A stretch of 64,000 nucleotides of DNA from NCBI GenBank assembly GCA_017517385.1, contig JAFWZG010000003.1, forward strand, positions 1 through 64,000, written 5' to 3'. A program made the translations under genes and the position numbers. Of the stretch, positions 1-8,924 are shown piece after piece. Source of the stretch: Akkermansia sp. GTDB taxonomy: Bacteria; Verrucomicrobiota; Verrucomicrobiia; Verrucomicrobiales; Akkermansiaceae. The notes beneath the pieces are model-generated. The model did not search any database. It saw only the letters and a list, made by a program, of their open reading frames with translations, and was not told the DNA's origin. The stretch's first letter is position 1, and each line of letters opens with the position of its first letter.

Positions 1-239
1 CTCCGCTCGCGCCTTGCCTCCAGCGCCACCTCTACGGCTTTTTCAAAACTCACCGTTTTCTCCTGTCGCCGCAGTTCTTCCTCTCCCGCCGCTATACACC
101 GCAGCGCCCTCCTCACCCTGCCACGACCCGCCCTCAGCGCCGCTCCCGCCACCTGCGCGGCTTCCAATACATTCACCCCCGTTTGTTTCAGCACTACCAA
201 CGCCGCCAGTTCTTCTTCTGTTATTTCAGTCACGTTCAT
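1..239 (-). CDS. 5' part of an unidentified gene, possibly an integrase N-terminus
   Basis: An open minus-strand frame starts at an ATG (237-239) and runs off the left edge after 79 codons without a stop. An AAGG sequence lies 9 bases before the start. The visible part is a helical, Arg/Glu/Ala-rich protein beginning MNVTEITEEELAALVVL and ending in VEVALEARRER. The alternating hydrophobic/charged pattern resembles the N-terminal helical region of some tyrosine recombinases, where a core-binding domain would follow, but no catalytic part is visible. The proline-rich frame on the opposite strand is its shadow. Existence of the gene is fairly likely; the function is a guess. Confidence 0.45.
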   Translation of the reverse strand, partial: MNVTEITEEELAALVVLKQTGVNVLEAAQVAGAALRAGRGRVRRALRCIAAGEEELRRQEKTVSFEKAVEVALEARRER

Positions 240-346
240 GATAACTCGCCTTTCAAAACCGCAAGTCAAGCATAAAGCAGGTATAAAAGCAAAAAGAAAA
301 CAGCTTCGCCGCGATGTCGCAAACAAAAGGAAGTTACATTTTGATA

Positions 347-376
347 TTGCCAGAGTGTTAAAAGTTTAGTTATTCT
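347..376 (+). promoter_or_regulatory. Possible promoter of the Pmp-like gene
   Basis: TTGCCA (347-352) is followed after 17-18 bases by an AT-rich hexamer (TTATTC/TATTCT, 370-376). The leader to the ATG at 428 would be about 45 bases. The -10 match is weak. Confidence 0.35.
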
Positions 377-427
377 AATGTGCGGTTTTGAAAAGCGTAG
401 AGTATGAAAAGCTCTTGATTTTCCATT

Positions 428-3400
428 ATGAAATTACATCTACCTATCACACTGTTAACTGCCGTTCTGGCAGCTGTTATCGCCCTGCCAACCCAAGCCG
501 TAGAGGCTCCGAAAGATTATACTACCACTTACCTGAATAGCCCCGGTACTCTGGAAAACTATTCCACACTTACATCATCTGAGCGCATAGCATTTATACT
601 AGAAGACTCACAGGAAATCACTCCCACCGGTGCAGACTACTGGACTTCATCCACCCCTCTCATCAGCGGGGGGCATGTATTCTTTGGCTCCTACAATTCA
701 GACTCCCCCGTTGCCCTGAGTTTCAAAGACGGATACGGCCCGGCTTTCTACGACCAAAGCGCTTTAACTTTCGATACCTTAAGCAACCTGACGTTCTCGA
801 CGATAACGGGAAACAGTGCTGCCATCCGTGTAAGAAACGGCACTTTAACTATCACCAATGTTAATGATGGCCAAAGTGACACTGTGGACGTACTGTTTAA
901 AGATATAGAGAATACCTACTCCTACTACTCCGAGGGCGGCGCTATCGATGCTTCCACTGTAACCATCAGCAACAATGGCGATGTTTCTTTCTCCAGAAAT
1001 TCTACCACCGCCACCTCCGCCTACTCCTACTCCGAGGGCGGCGCTATCGATGCTTCCACTGTAACCATCAGCGATAATGGCGATGTTTCTTTCTCCGGAA
1101 ACTCGGCCGGCATTGGCGGCGCTATCTATGCTGACGGCGGTGCTGTTACCATCAGCCATAATGGCGATGTTACTTTCTCCGATAACTCAGCCTCCTCCAG
1201 CAAGTACACCTGTGGCGGCGCTATCTATGCTGACGGCGGTGCTGTTACCATCAGCCAGAATGGCGATGTTACCTTCTCCGATAACTCAGCCGCCTCCAGC
1301 GAGTACACCTGTGGCGGCGCTATCTATGCTACGGGCGGTCTTAACATCTGCAATAATGGAGATATAACCTTCACAGAAAACTCCGTATACAGCAACCTTC
1401 CCGAAGTTTCCCTCGCCCCCTCCGGTGGCGCTATCTATGCTACGGGCGGTCTTACCATCAGTTACAATGGAGATGTTTCTTTCTCCGGAAATTCTGCCAC
1501 CCACGAAACCACCGACATGGACGCCTACTCCTCCGGTGGCGCTATCTATGCTACGGGCGGTCTTACCATCAGTTACAATAGAGATGTTACTTTCTTCGGA
1601 AATTCCGCCTCCGACACCGACACCCCCAACCCCATAATAAACCAATCCCATGGCGGTGCTATCTATGCTACGGGCGGTCTTACCATCAGTTACAATAGAG
1701 ATGTTACTTTCTCCGGTAACTCGGTTTCCTCCTGCACCAACTCCCATGGCGGCGCTATCTGTGCTGGTGATGTGATTATCAGCAATAATGCCAATGTTTC
1801 ATTCTCCGGAAACTCTTCTAGCACTATCGGCTCCGGAGAAAGCTTCTTCCGCTCTTATGGCGGTGCTATCTATGCGGACGATGTGACCATCAGCAATAAT
1901 GCCAATGTTTCATTCTCCGGAAACTCCTCCTCCGCCGACGCCTCCTCTCGCGGTGGTGCTATCTATGCGGACGATGTGACCATCAGCAATAATGCCAATG
2001 TTACTTTCTCCGGAAACTCCTCCTCCGCCAACTACTCCTTCGTCAACAACCCCTCTGGCGGTGGTGCTATCTATGCTTCCACTGTGACCATCAGCAATAA
2101 TGGCAATGTTTCTTTCTCAGGTAACTCAGCCTCCTCTGGCGGTGGTGCTATCTATGCTTCCACTGTGACCATCAGCAATAATGGCAATGTTTCTTTCTCA
2201 GGTAACTCATCCTCCTACAACGGCGGCGCTATCTATGCTGACGGCGGCCATACCATCAGCTTGAGCGGAAATAGGAGTCTGACCTTTCAAGACAATACTT
2301 CATCTAGCTTTGGTGGTGCAATATATTCCGATGATGGCAAAATCATTATAAGCGACAATGATTGCGTATCTTTCCGTAGAAATTCCACGGGTGAATCCGG
2401 CGGTGCTGTTGGCGGACATTATAGTGCCTGCACCGAAATAAGTAACAATACATACGTTGAGTTCTGTGAAAATTCGGCCAGTTACGGTGCTGCTCTTTAC
2501 CAACGTGGACTCATCGCCCCCACATACATCAAAGTTATTGAAAATGGCGACGTCATATTTTCTAAAAACACAACATCTATGTATGGCGGTGCTATTTTCT
2601 GCGGTGTTGGAGTTCAGATTATATTGAACGATAATAAGGGCTTGTACTTCAACGACAATACTTCCACATACGGTGGTGCCGTTTATGGTGACGAAGACGA
2701 CATCGTTAATCTTATCGGTAATGGCGAAGTCAGTTTTGTCGGGAACAAGGCTTACAGCTTAGGTGGCGCAATAGGTGGTTATGTAAACAGTACAATCAAC
2801 CTAGCAAATAATGAGAGCGTGATTTTCAGAATGAATAGTGCCCCATCAGGTGGTGCAATTCATACCGAAGGTAACCTGCATATCCAAAATAATGAATCCG
2901 TTCTTTTTGAAAAGAATGTCGAAAGAGCCGGTGACTCTTATCGCTTACGAAGCATCCACGCAGGAGGGGGAGGAGACACTGTCTCTTTATCTGCGTCCGC
3001 TGAAAAAAGCATAGAGTTCCGCGATTCCATTTATATTGCGAACAATACGTCGTTCTCTCTGAATGCAGATTATGTAGATGAAGCAGGGCAAACTCACAAG
3101 CAAACCGGCGATATCATCTTCACCGGTGCTACGACGGAGGCTGACTTACTGGCAGTGAAAGGCAGTGCCGGCACGGCAGAGGAAATCCTCGCCAGCCGCA
3201 CGAGCGAGGTATATGCCATGACGAACCTCTGTGGTGGCCGCCTGAGAATTGAGGATGGCGCCATTTACAAAGGTAATGGTATCACCGTTGCGGAGGGGGC
3301 AAATGCCACACTTCTGCTGAAGGACGGTGAGCTGAGCCATGATGGGTACGATATCACTATCAGCTCCGGCAGCACGCTGAGCGCCGTGGGTGAAAATACA

Positions 3401-5032
3401 ATCACCGCCTCTACTCTGGCCATTCAGGATGGCGGCACGATGCATCTGGCGCTGGATATGTCCCAAGCAGATAGCGCAGCCGTGCTGACCACGACGGGCA
3501 ACCTGAGCATGGGCAACATCTCTTTCGACCTGACCGGTACGGAATACTTGCTGACGGGTGAATACAAGCTGCTCACCCGCACCGAGGGCGTGGATTACGA
3601 CATCTCCGGCTGGACGCTCAATGGGGTGACCTCTGAGCAGCTGCGCTGGGAAAACGGCACGTTGTACTACACCGCCAATCATGATTGGAACCACGGCGTG
3701 ACGGATGATGACGACATCAGCGATTTGGAGGAAATAATCGGCAACCTCGTTATCAACGGCGGCGACATTACGCTTGATGATGTGGTTCAGGCCATTCAGG
3801 ATGCCGTGGATGCCGGCTTTGGTCATGGCCAAGGTCATATCGTTATCAACCGTGGCGGTATTCACATTTCCGGCGCGGGTGATTTAGACGGCCACATCAT
3901 TTTCAATGGCGACCTCAAGGACATCCGTAAGCTCTTCATTGAAAAAGACATCACGAGCATTAAAATTGAGCTCGGTGGCAGCACTGAGGCTGAGAACATT
4001 GTAGCAGTCGGCGAGGAATACACCGTCGAAATCGACGAGCTTTCCGGCGATGGCGGCATGAGCAAGACTGGCCAGGGCGAGATGGTCGTTCATGGCAATG
4101 GTCATAAAGTGGGTGGCACCGTGGCGGTACAAGAAGGCGCCCTCACATTCACAGTGGGCAATCAACCCGCCGGTGGCGAGAATCCGAACAGCACCGAGGT
4201 TCATGAGCTCGTCGTGGGTAACGATGACGACAAAGATGCCCGCGTACAAGTGAACGAAGGCGCACAGGTGGCAGGCGATAAGCTGCATGTAAATGGCAAG
4301 CACTCCGTGGTGACCAACGACGGCAGCATGGAGTTCACCGAGGAAGTAAGAGTGAAAGGCGGTCGCCTGAACAACAATGGCGCCATCAGCCGAGTGACGC
4401 TGGAAGGCGGCAAGGTAACCGGCTCCGGTTCCTTTGACGGCTTGGAAATGCTCGGCGGCGAACTGGTGGTGGGTAACTCCCCCGGCCTGCAGACCTACAC
4501 GGATGACGTGGAGCTCACAGAAGGTATAGTCACATTCTCCTTGGCGGATGCCGCCACGGCCGCCACGGCGGACACCTATGGCTGGAGTGCTGCGGCTTAC
4601 TCCACCATCGACATGAACGGAAACGCCCTGACCATAGGTGCGGATGTTCGCTTTGCGCTGGAGATTGGTGGCGGCGCTCTGGAAGCCCTCACCGCCTCCG
4701 ATGATGCCACGCTCACCTTCAGCCTCAGCCTGATTCAGAACATCGCTACCGAATCCCTGACGCTGAACAGCGAGGCCCTCGCCGAACTCCTGAGCAACAC
4801 CTCCATCATCATCACCTCTGATGCCGAGGGATTAACCGCCGGCACCCTCTTCCTTGCCGGCAGAGATATTACCTCCATGCTGAGCAATGGAGAGTATAGC
4901 TATGAAGGTAATACCCTCGTATTCACAGGCACCGTCACCAACGACGGCTCACTGAACGTTCCCGAGCCCACCACGGCGACGCTGAGCCTTCTGGCACTGG
5001 CGGCTTTGGCATCCCGCCGCCGCCGTCGCTAA
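428..5032 (+). CDS. Pmp-like repeat surface protein with PEP-CTERM-type tail
   Basis: A 1534-residue exported protein. Residues 1-24 form a signal peptide (MKLHLPITLLTAVLAAVIA, cleavage near TQA-VEA). Residues about 165-840 hold some 21 repeats with a GGAI/GGAV motif, a TISNNG-like strand and an F-x-x-N motif (FSGN, FSDN, FSRN). That GGAI plus FxxN pairing is the signature of chlamydial polymorphic membrane proteins, whose passengers form a beta-helix. A less repetitive Gly/Asp-rich, probably beta-helical region follows to about residue 1490. The last 25 residues, NVPEPTTATLSLLALAALAS plus five Arg, are a PEP-CTERM-type sorting signal: Pro-Glu-Pro, hydrophobic helix, basic end. There is no C-terminal autotransporter barrel, so surface delivery would use the sorting signal. 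Role in adhesion or surface coat is inference. A hairpin terminator follows. Confidence 0.85.
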   Translation: MKLHLPITLLTAVLAAVIALPTQAVEAPKDYTTTYLNSPGTLENYSTLTSSERIAFILEDSQEITPTGADYWTSSTPLISGGHVFFGSYNSDSPVALSFKDGYGPAFYDQSALTFDTLSNLTFSTITGNSAAIRVRNGTLTITNVNDGQSDTVDVLFKDIENTYSYYSEGGAIDASTVTISNNGDVSFSRNSTTATSAYSYSEGGAIDASTVTISDNGDVSFSGNSAGIGGAIYADGGAVTISHNGDVTFSDNSASSSKYTCGGAIYADGGAVTISQNGDVTFSDNSAASSEYTCGGAIYATGGLNICNNGDITFTENSVYSNLPEVSLAPSGGAIYATGGLTISYNGDVSFSGNSATHETTDMDAYSSGGAIYATGGLTISYNRDVTFFGNSASDTDTPNPIINQSHGGAIYATGGLTISYNRDVTFSGNSVSSCTNSHGGAICAGDVIISNNANVSFSGNSSSTIGSGESFFRSYGGAIYADDVTISNNANVSFSGNSSSADASSRGGAIYADDVTISNNANVTFSGNSSSANYSFVNNPSGGGAIYASTVTISNNGNVSFSGNSASSGGGAIYASTVTISNNGNVSFSGNSSSYNGGAIYADGGHTISLSGNRSLTFQDNTSSSFGGAIYSDDGKIIISDNDCVSFRRNSTGESGGAVGGHYSACTEISNNTYVEFCENSASYGAALYQRGLIAPTYIKVIENGDVIFSKNTTSMYGGAIFCGVGVQIILNDNKGLYFNDNTSTYGGAVYGDEDDIVNLIGNGEVSFVGNKAYSLGGAIGGYVNSTINLANNESVIFRMNSAPSGGAIHTEGNLHIQNNESVLFEKNVERAGDSYRLRSIHAGGGGDTVSLSASAEKSIEFRDSIYIANNTSFSLNADYVDEAGQTHKQTGDIIFTGATTEADLLAVKGSAGTAEEILASRTSEVYAMTNLCGGRLRIEDGAIYKGNGITVAEGANATLLLKDGELSHDGYDITISSGSTLSAVGENTITASTLAIQDGGTMHLALDMSQADSAAVLTTTGNLSMGNISFDLTGTEYLLTGEYKLLTRTEGVDYDISGWTLNGVTSEQLRWENGTLYYTANHDWNHGVTDDDDISDLEEIIGNLVINGGDITLDDVVQAIQDAVDAGFGHGQGHIVINRGGIHISGAGDLDGHIIFNGDLKDIRKLFIEKDITSIKIELGGSTEAENIVAVGEEYTVEIDELSGDGGMSKTGQGEMVVHGNGHKVGGTVAVQEGALTFTVGNQPAGGENPNSTEVHELVVGNDDDKDARVQVNEGAQVAGDKLHVNGKHSVVTNDGSMEFTEEVRVKGGRLNNNGAISRVTLEGGKVTGSGSFDGLEMLGGELVVGNSPGLQTYTDDVELTEGIVTFSLADAATAATADTYGWSAAAYSTIDMNGNALTIGADVRFALEIGGGALEALTASDDATLTFSLSLIQNIATESLTLNSEALAELLSNTSIIITSDAEGLTAGTLFLAGRDITSMLSNGEYSYEGNTLVFTGTVTNDGSLNVPEPTTATLSLLALAALASRRRRR
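926..2260 (+). repeat. Coding tandem repeats of the Pmp-like protein
   Basis: Degenerate direct repeats of roughly 70-140 bp, each containing ggcggcgctatctatgc or a close variant followed by accatcagcaataatgg. The best local pair is a 102-bp (34-codon) direct repeat whose copies start at 926 and 1028. Period changes between units because the Ser/Thr/Tyr-rich spacer after FxxN differs in length. Such arrays can vary in copy number by slippage or recombination. Confidence 0.8.
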
Positions 5033-5076
5033 AGCGACTTTGGCGTAGCGCTCAAATAAGGGCGCATACTATTAAC

Positions 5077-5110
5077 AAAGAACCGCTACTCTCCGGAGCA
5101 GCGGTTCTTT
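5077..5110 (+). terminator. Terminator after the Pmp-like gene
   Basis: An 11-bp perfect stem (5077-5087 with 5100-5110) and a 12-base loop; the right arm ends in TTCTTT. It lies 45 bp after the stop codon. Confidence 0.7.
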
Positions 5111-5230
5111 GTATCTCTCGCCGAAGGCGGACAAAAGGATATAAGAAAGCTTCTGCATCTATTTCGTAACTGGGGCATTTTATAACTCATCGGAATACTC
5201 TTAGAGAATCAGCAGATTGGAATGCCCCCC

Positions 5231-5266
5231 AAAAAAACGCGCCACCGAAGTGGCGCGTTTAAAAAA
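5231..5266 (-). terminator. Terminator of the small exported protein gene (minus)
   Basis: An 11-bp perfect GC-rich stem (5235-5245 with 5250-5260) with loop CGAA. A run of seven A on the left gives a U-run for minus-strand transcripts. Six A on the right make it symmetrical, but rightward transcripts are already terminated at 5110. Confidence 0.8.
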
Positions 5267-5294
5267 GTTTCAATAAACGAAAAGTGGCAAGCTT

Positions 5295-5729
5295 TTACTC
5301 ATCAGCACCGCCCAGGACAGCCTTCAGGGCCTCGCTGCCGTAGAAATTATTCTCCACGATGCGAGCGCTGGCAGCCTCCATGCGGGGACCAACGGTCATG
5401 ATGACGGGGAAGAGCTTCTGAAGAAGCATCATCTGAGACTCCTCGTCCAGGTTCTCACCCATAGCCTCAAGCTTACCCTGAGTAGCCTCAAGATTTTCAG
5501 CAAGAGCAACGAGCTTAACGGCAGCGGCATCAGCAGAGGCAGTGTCCGTCACGCTCTCAAGAATGGAGACGGAATCATTCATAGCCGTGACAATCTCGTT
5601 AACGAGGGCCTCAAGCTCAGCAGCAGAAGGAGCAGCGGCGGGAGCGGGTGCAGGAGCAGCGTCCTGAGCGGACAGAACGGGGCAGCAGAAAAGAGCGGCT
5701 GCAAGAATAGCGGATTTCTTCATATTCAT
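5295..5729 (-). CDS. Small exported helical protein, unknown
   Basis: A 144-residue protein whose N-terminus MNMKKSAILAAALFCCPVLS is a signal peptide (cleavage near LSA-QDA), followed by an Ala/Pro stretch (residues about 22-35). The rest is an Ala/Glu/Leu-rich helical domain that could form coiled coils (ELEALVNEIVTAMNDSV, AENLEATQGKLEAMGENL). The start was placed at 5729 because the signal peptide begins there; an in-frame upstream ATG at 5801 would add 24 residues before it. A good promoter (5792-5820) and a strong terminator make it a single-gene unit. I do not recognise the family. A periplasmic or outer-membrane-associated role is inferred from the signal peptide only. Confidence 0.75.
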   Translation of the reverse strand: MNMKKSAILAAALFCCPVLSAQDAAPAPAPAAAPSAAELEALVNEIVTAMNDSVSILESVTDTASADAAAVKLVALAENLEATQGKLEAMGENLDEESQMMLLQKLFPVIMTVGPRMEAASARIVENNFYGSEALKAVLGGADE

Positions 5730-5791
5730 GATATGGGGGTTAGTGTTTACCCTCGGATGCAAGCAAGCATCTGAGGAAACTCTCGCCACAA

Positions 5792-5820
5792 GCATTAGCA
5801 CAGAATACGCGCCATGTCAA
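5792..5820 (-). promoter_or_regulatory. Promoter of the small exported protein gene
   Basis: On the minus strand TTGACA (5815-5820), 17-bp spacer, TAATGC (5792-5797). The start of transcription would fall near 5785, giving a leader of about 55 bases. Confidence 0.7.
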
Positions 5821-5881
5821 TCAGTAGGACACAGAAAAGGCTGAAAATGCCACAGAAGAAATCGAAAAGAGCTGATTTGGC

Positions 5882-5909
5882 TTGCCATTCATGGTAAATC
5901 AGATATAAT
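5882..5909 (+). promoter_or_regulatory. Promoter of the asd-ispA-tatC operon
   Basis: TTGCCA (5882-5887), 16-bp spacer, perfect TATAAT (5904-5909). The leader to the asd ATG is about 58 bases. No other convincing promoter is seen before the end of the run at 11910. Confidence 0.7.
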
Positions 5910-5973
5910 ACCGCGTGCGTGCCTGCGGTAAGTTGCACACGCACAGCAGAACATAGAAACCAGAATCGACAAC

Positions 5974-6987
5974 ATGATGACAAATCCCCGAGTCGCAATC
6001 GTTGGCGCTACCGGTGCGGTAGGCGTCGAGCTCCTTTCCTGCCTGGAGAGCCGCAATTTCCCCCTCGCCTCTCTTAAACTTCTGGCTTCCAAACGTTCTG
6101 CCGGTAAACAGGTGGCGTTCCGTGGCGAAATGCTTACGGTAGAAGAGCTCACGAAGGATTCCTTTGCTGATGTGGACCTGGCACTTTTCGCTGCCGGTGG
6201 CGACATCTCCCGTGAGTACGCACCCATCGCCGGAGCAGCCGGTTGCGTGGTAGTGGACAATTCCTCCGCTTTCCGTCAGGATGACGATGTACCGCTTGTA
6301 GTGCCTGAGATTAACCCGGAGGCTGCTTTCAATCACCCCCGCAACATTATTGCGAACCCGAACTGCACCACCATCATCACCTTGATGGCCCTCTTCCCGC
6401 TTCACCAGAAATACGGCCTGAAGACCATCATCGCCAGCAGCTATCAGGCTGTGAGCGGCAGCGGCCAGCACGGTATCACCGAGCTGGAGAATCAGGTACG
6501 CGCTATCTCCAACGGCCACCCCGTGGAAATCTCCACTTATCCCCGCCAGATTGCCTTCAACGTGCTGCCGCAGATTGACAAGTTCGCGGACAACGGCTAT
6601 ACCAAGGAAGAGCTTAAGATGCTCAACGAAGGCCGCAAGATTATGAGCCTGCCGGAGCTGAAGGTGACCTGCACCTGCGTCCGCGTGCCGGTATACCGCA
6701 GCCACTCCATTTCCTGCGTGGCCCAGTTCGAGCAGCCTGTGGACGTGGAGGGAGCCCGCGCTTGCTACGAGGGCAAGCCCGGCGTAGCTCTCATGGATGA
6801 TCCTGCCGCTAACGTGTGGCCCACTCCTCTGGATTCCACCAATGGTGACACCTGCTTCGTAGGCCGTATTCGCAAGGATATCGCCATTGACAACGCCCTG
6901 AACCTCTGGGTGGTGGGTGATCAGGTACGCAAGGGTGCCGCTCTGAATGCTGTACAGATTGCAGAACTGCTGGTGAACGGCAAGTAA
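5974..6987 (+). CDS. asd: Aspartate-semialdehyde dehydrogenase
   Basis: Reduces L-aspartyl-4-phosphate to L-aspartate-4-semialdehyde with NADPH, the branch point to lysine, meso-diaminopimelate, methionine and threonine; cytoplasmic. At 337 residues it has the usual length. The N-terminal Rossmann motif VGATGAVGVELL is present. The catalytic Cys sits in NPNCTTI, the active-site region reads SSYQAVSGSGQHG, and the C-terminus carries VVGDQVRKGAALNAVQIAE. Two ATGs are adjacent at 5974 and 5977; the first was taken. It is first in a tight operon, with ispA beginning 9 bp after its stop. Diaminopimelate and isoprenoid synthesis side by side both feed cell-wall building. Confidence 0.95.
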   Translation: MMTNPRVAIVGATGAVGVELLSCLESRNFPLASLKLLASKRSAGKQVAFRGEMLTVEELTKDSFADVDLALFAAGGDISREYAPIAGAAGCVVVDNSSAFRQDDDVPLVVPEINPEAAFNHPRNIIANPNCTTIITLMALFPLHQKYGLKTIIASSYQAVSGSGQHGITELENQVRAISNGHPVEISTYPRQIAFNVLPQIDKFADNGYTKEELKMLNEGRKIMSLPELKVTCTCVRVPVYRSHSISCVAQFEQPVDVEGARACYEGKPGVALMDDPAANVWPTPLDSTNGDTCFVGRIRKDIAIDNALNLWVVGDQVRKGAALNAVQIAELLVNGK

Positions 6988-6996
6988 GCTCCGGTT

Positions 6997-7881
6997 ATGG
7001 ACATTAAGTCTCTTATTAAAAATGGCGTAGAGCTCACGGAGCAGCGCCTGAACGAGCTGCTTCCCGGTGAGGATGTATCCCCCGCCACGCTGCACAAGGC
7101 CATGCGCTACAGCGTGTTTGCCGGAGGCAAGCGCATACGCCCCCTGCTCTGCATTGAGGCAGCCAAAGCTGTGTGCGGAGATGCGGAGCCGGCACTGAAT
7201 GCCGCCTGTGCGCTGGAGGTGCTGCACACCTACACGCTCATCCATGATGACCTGCCCAGCATGGACAATGACGACCTGCGCCGCGGCCGCCCCACGAACC
7301 ACAAGGTATTCGGTGAGGGCATAGCCATTCTCGCAGGTGATGCCCTGCTGACGGAAGCCTTTGCCATGCTGGCAAAAGTTCCCGCCAATGAGCGCTACAA
7401 CGTGGGAGACTATGTAACGGAGCTCGCTTACCAGACCGGCAGCCTCACGCTCGTGGGTGGTCAGGTGCTGGACCTTGAGGGGGAGGGCCGCAAGCTTACC
7501 CTAGAGGAGCTGCGTGCCATTCACAATGGTAAAACCACCGCTCTCATCACGGCAGCCGTTCGTCTGGGTGCCATGGCTGCAGCGGCCACTGCTGAGCAGC
7601 TGGAAGCTCTCACCACTTATGGCCGCTGCCTCGGCCTCGCCTTCCAGATTATTGATGATATTCTGGATGTCACCTCCACTCCGGAGGTATTGGGCAAGAG
7701 CATCGGCAAAGATGCGAAAGTGGCCAAGGCTACCTATCCGGCCATGGTGGGCATGGAAGCCGCCCGTGCGGAAGCTCGCCAGCTGACGGAAGCCGGCCGC
7801 GCCGCTCTGGATGTGTTCCCGGCCGAGCGCCGTGCCGCCCTTCTCGCTATCAGCGATTACCTGCTAAACCGAGACTATTAA
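6997..7881 (+). CDS. ispA: Polyprenyl synthetase (farnesyl diphosphate synthase type)
   Basis: A 294-residue trans-prenyltransferase that condenses isopentenyl diphosphate with allylic diphosphates, most likely to farnesyl or geranylgeranyl diphosphate, for quinones and undecaprenyl carrier lipid. The first Asp-rich motif is HDDLPSMDND and the second is QIIDDILDVT; both bind Mg-diphosphate. GGKRIRPLL near residue 42 and GKTTALI are also family hallmarks. Length and motif spacing fit the short-chain IspA group; product length cannot be read reliably by eye. It lies 9 bp after asd and 20 bp before the ABC ATPase gene. Confidence 0.92.
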   Translation: MDIKSLIKNGVELTEQRLNELLPGEDVSPATLHKAMRYSVFAGGKRIRPLLCIEAAKAVCGDAEPALNAACALEVLHTYTLIHDDLPSMDNDDLRRGRPTNHKVFGEGIAILAGDALLTEAFAMLAKVPANERYNVGDYVTELAYQTGSLTLVGGQVLDLEGEGRKLTLEELRAIHNGKTTALITAAVRLGAMAAAATAEQLEALTTYGRCLGLAFQIIDDILDVTSTPEVLGKSIGKDAKVAKATYPAMVGMEAARAEARQLTEAGRAALDVFPAERRAALLAISDYLLNRDY

Positions 7882-7901
7882 ACTCAAAATCCACCACCGC
7901 G

Positions 7902-8918
7902 ATGGAAGGCAATATTCTTGAGGTCTCCAAGCTCTGCATGCACTTTCCCGTAAGGAATGGCCTGCTGGGCCGCAAAAAGAGTATAGTGAAAGCGGTGGAT
8001 GACGTCTCTTTCTCCATAGCTCCCGGTGAGACCCTGGGGCTGGTGGGAGAAAGTGGCTGCGGCAAGAGCACCATCGGCCGTTGTATCGTGCGCTTGCTGG
8101 AGCCTACCTCCGGTTGCATCCACCTCATGGGGCGAGATGTCACACGCCGCTCCCAGTGGAGACTGGGAGCCATGCGCCGCAATGTGCAAATGGTTTTTCA
8201 GGATCCCTCCGCCTCGTTGGATCCCCGCATGACAGTGCGCCACATCCTCTCTGAGCCACTGGATGTACAGAGGACGTGCACCCGCATGTTCCGAAGAGAG
8301 CGAGTGCGTACTCTGCTGGACCTCGTGGGCCTTCCCCAGACCGCCGCAGATAAGTTCCCGCACGAGTTCTCCGGCGGTCAGAAGCAGCGCATCGGTATTG
8401 CTCGCGCACTAGCTCAAAGCCCTAAGCTTCTTGTGCTGGATGAACCGGTGAGTGCTCTGGATGTTTCCGTGCAGTCACAGGTACTGAATCTCCTGCTGGA
8501 TCTTCAGAAAGAGCTCGGGCTCGCGTACCTTTTCATCTCGCATGACTTGTCCGTAGTACGCCACATGGCGGACCGCGTGGCGGTGATGTATCTGGGCAAA
8601 ATCGTAGAAATGGCTGATAGTGACCTCATCTATCACGACCCGCGCCACGCCTACACCCGCGCACTCATCTCCGCCATCCCCATGCCGGACCCCACGCACA
8701 TCAATCACTCCGCAGTACTGCCCGGTGATGTGCCTTCACCCATAGACCCGCCCCCCGGCAGCGCCTTCGGTCGCCGCATCAACCACCCCTATCTGGAAGC
8801 CACCTACGGCATGGATCTCACCCCGGTGGAAATTGAGCCGGGCCATTGGGTAGCCCCGGACCCCTGCGCCATCTCGCTGGGTGACCTTGCCAGACTGGGC
8901 ATTGACATTTACCAATAA
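7902..8918 (+). CDS. Oligopeptide/dipeptide-type ABC transporter ATPase (OppF-like)
   Basis: A 338-residue ATP-binding subunit. Walker A is GESGCGKST, the signature is FSGGQKQRIGIARAL, Walker B is LLVLDEPVSALD and the switch His lies in FISHDLSVV. The C-terminal extension, PGDVPSPIDPPPGSAF, is the oligo/dipeptide-type tail of the DppF/OppF group. It would energise peptide uptake at the inner membrane. No permease, binding protein or partner OppD is nearby, so it must work with subunits encoded elsewhere. The usual Cys-containing C-terminal sequence is altered (GRRINHPYLEA), and GHWVAPDPCA ends the domain. tatC begins 6 bp downstream. Confidence 0.9.
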   Translation: MEGNILEVSKLCMHFPVRNGLLGRKKSIVKAVDDVSFSIAPGETLGLVGESGCGKSTIGRCIVRLLEPTSGCIHLMGRDVTRRSQWRLGAMRRNVQMVFQDPSASLDPRMTVRHILSEPLDVQRTCTRMFRRERVRTLLDLVGLPQTAADKFPHEFSGGQKQRIGIARALAQSPKLLVLDEPVSALDVSVQSQVLNLLLDLQKELGLAYLFISHDLSVVRHMADRVAVMYLGKIVEMADSDLIYHDPRHAYTRALISAIPMPDPTHINHSAVLPGDVPSPIDPPPGSAFGRRINHPYLEATYGMDLTPVEIEPGHWVAPDPCAISLGDLARLGIDIYQ

Positions 8919-8924
8919 TCCGCT

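Noticed and set aside
14-241. A proline-rich 75-codon plus-strand frame at the left edge
   Set aside because: It mirrors the more protein-like minus-strand frame that continues off the edge.
3146-3865. A 239-codon minus-strand frame within the Pmp-like gene
   Set aside because: Antisense shadow in a long continuous coding gene; no start context or domain.
5899-7302. A 467-codon minus-strand open frame opposite asd and ispA
   Set aside because: It lies antisense to two clear genes, its translation lacks any recognisable domain, and its length follows from the GC-rich codon pattern of the real genes.
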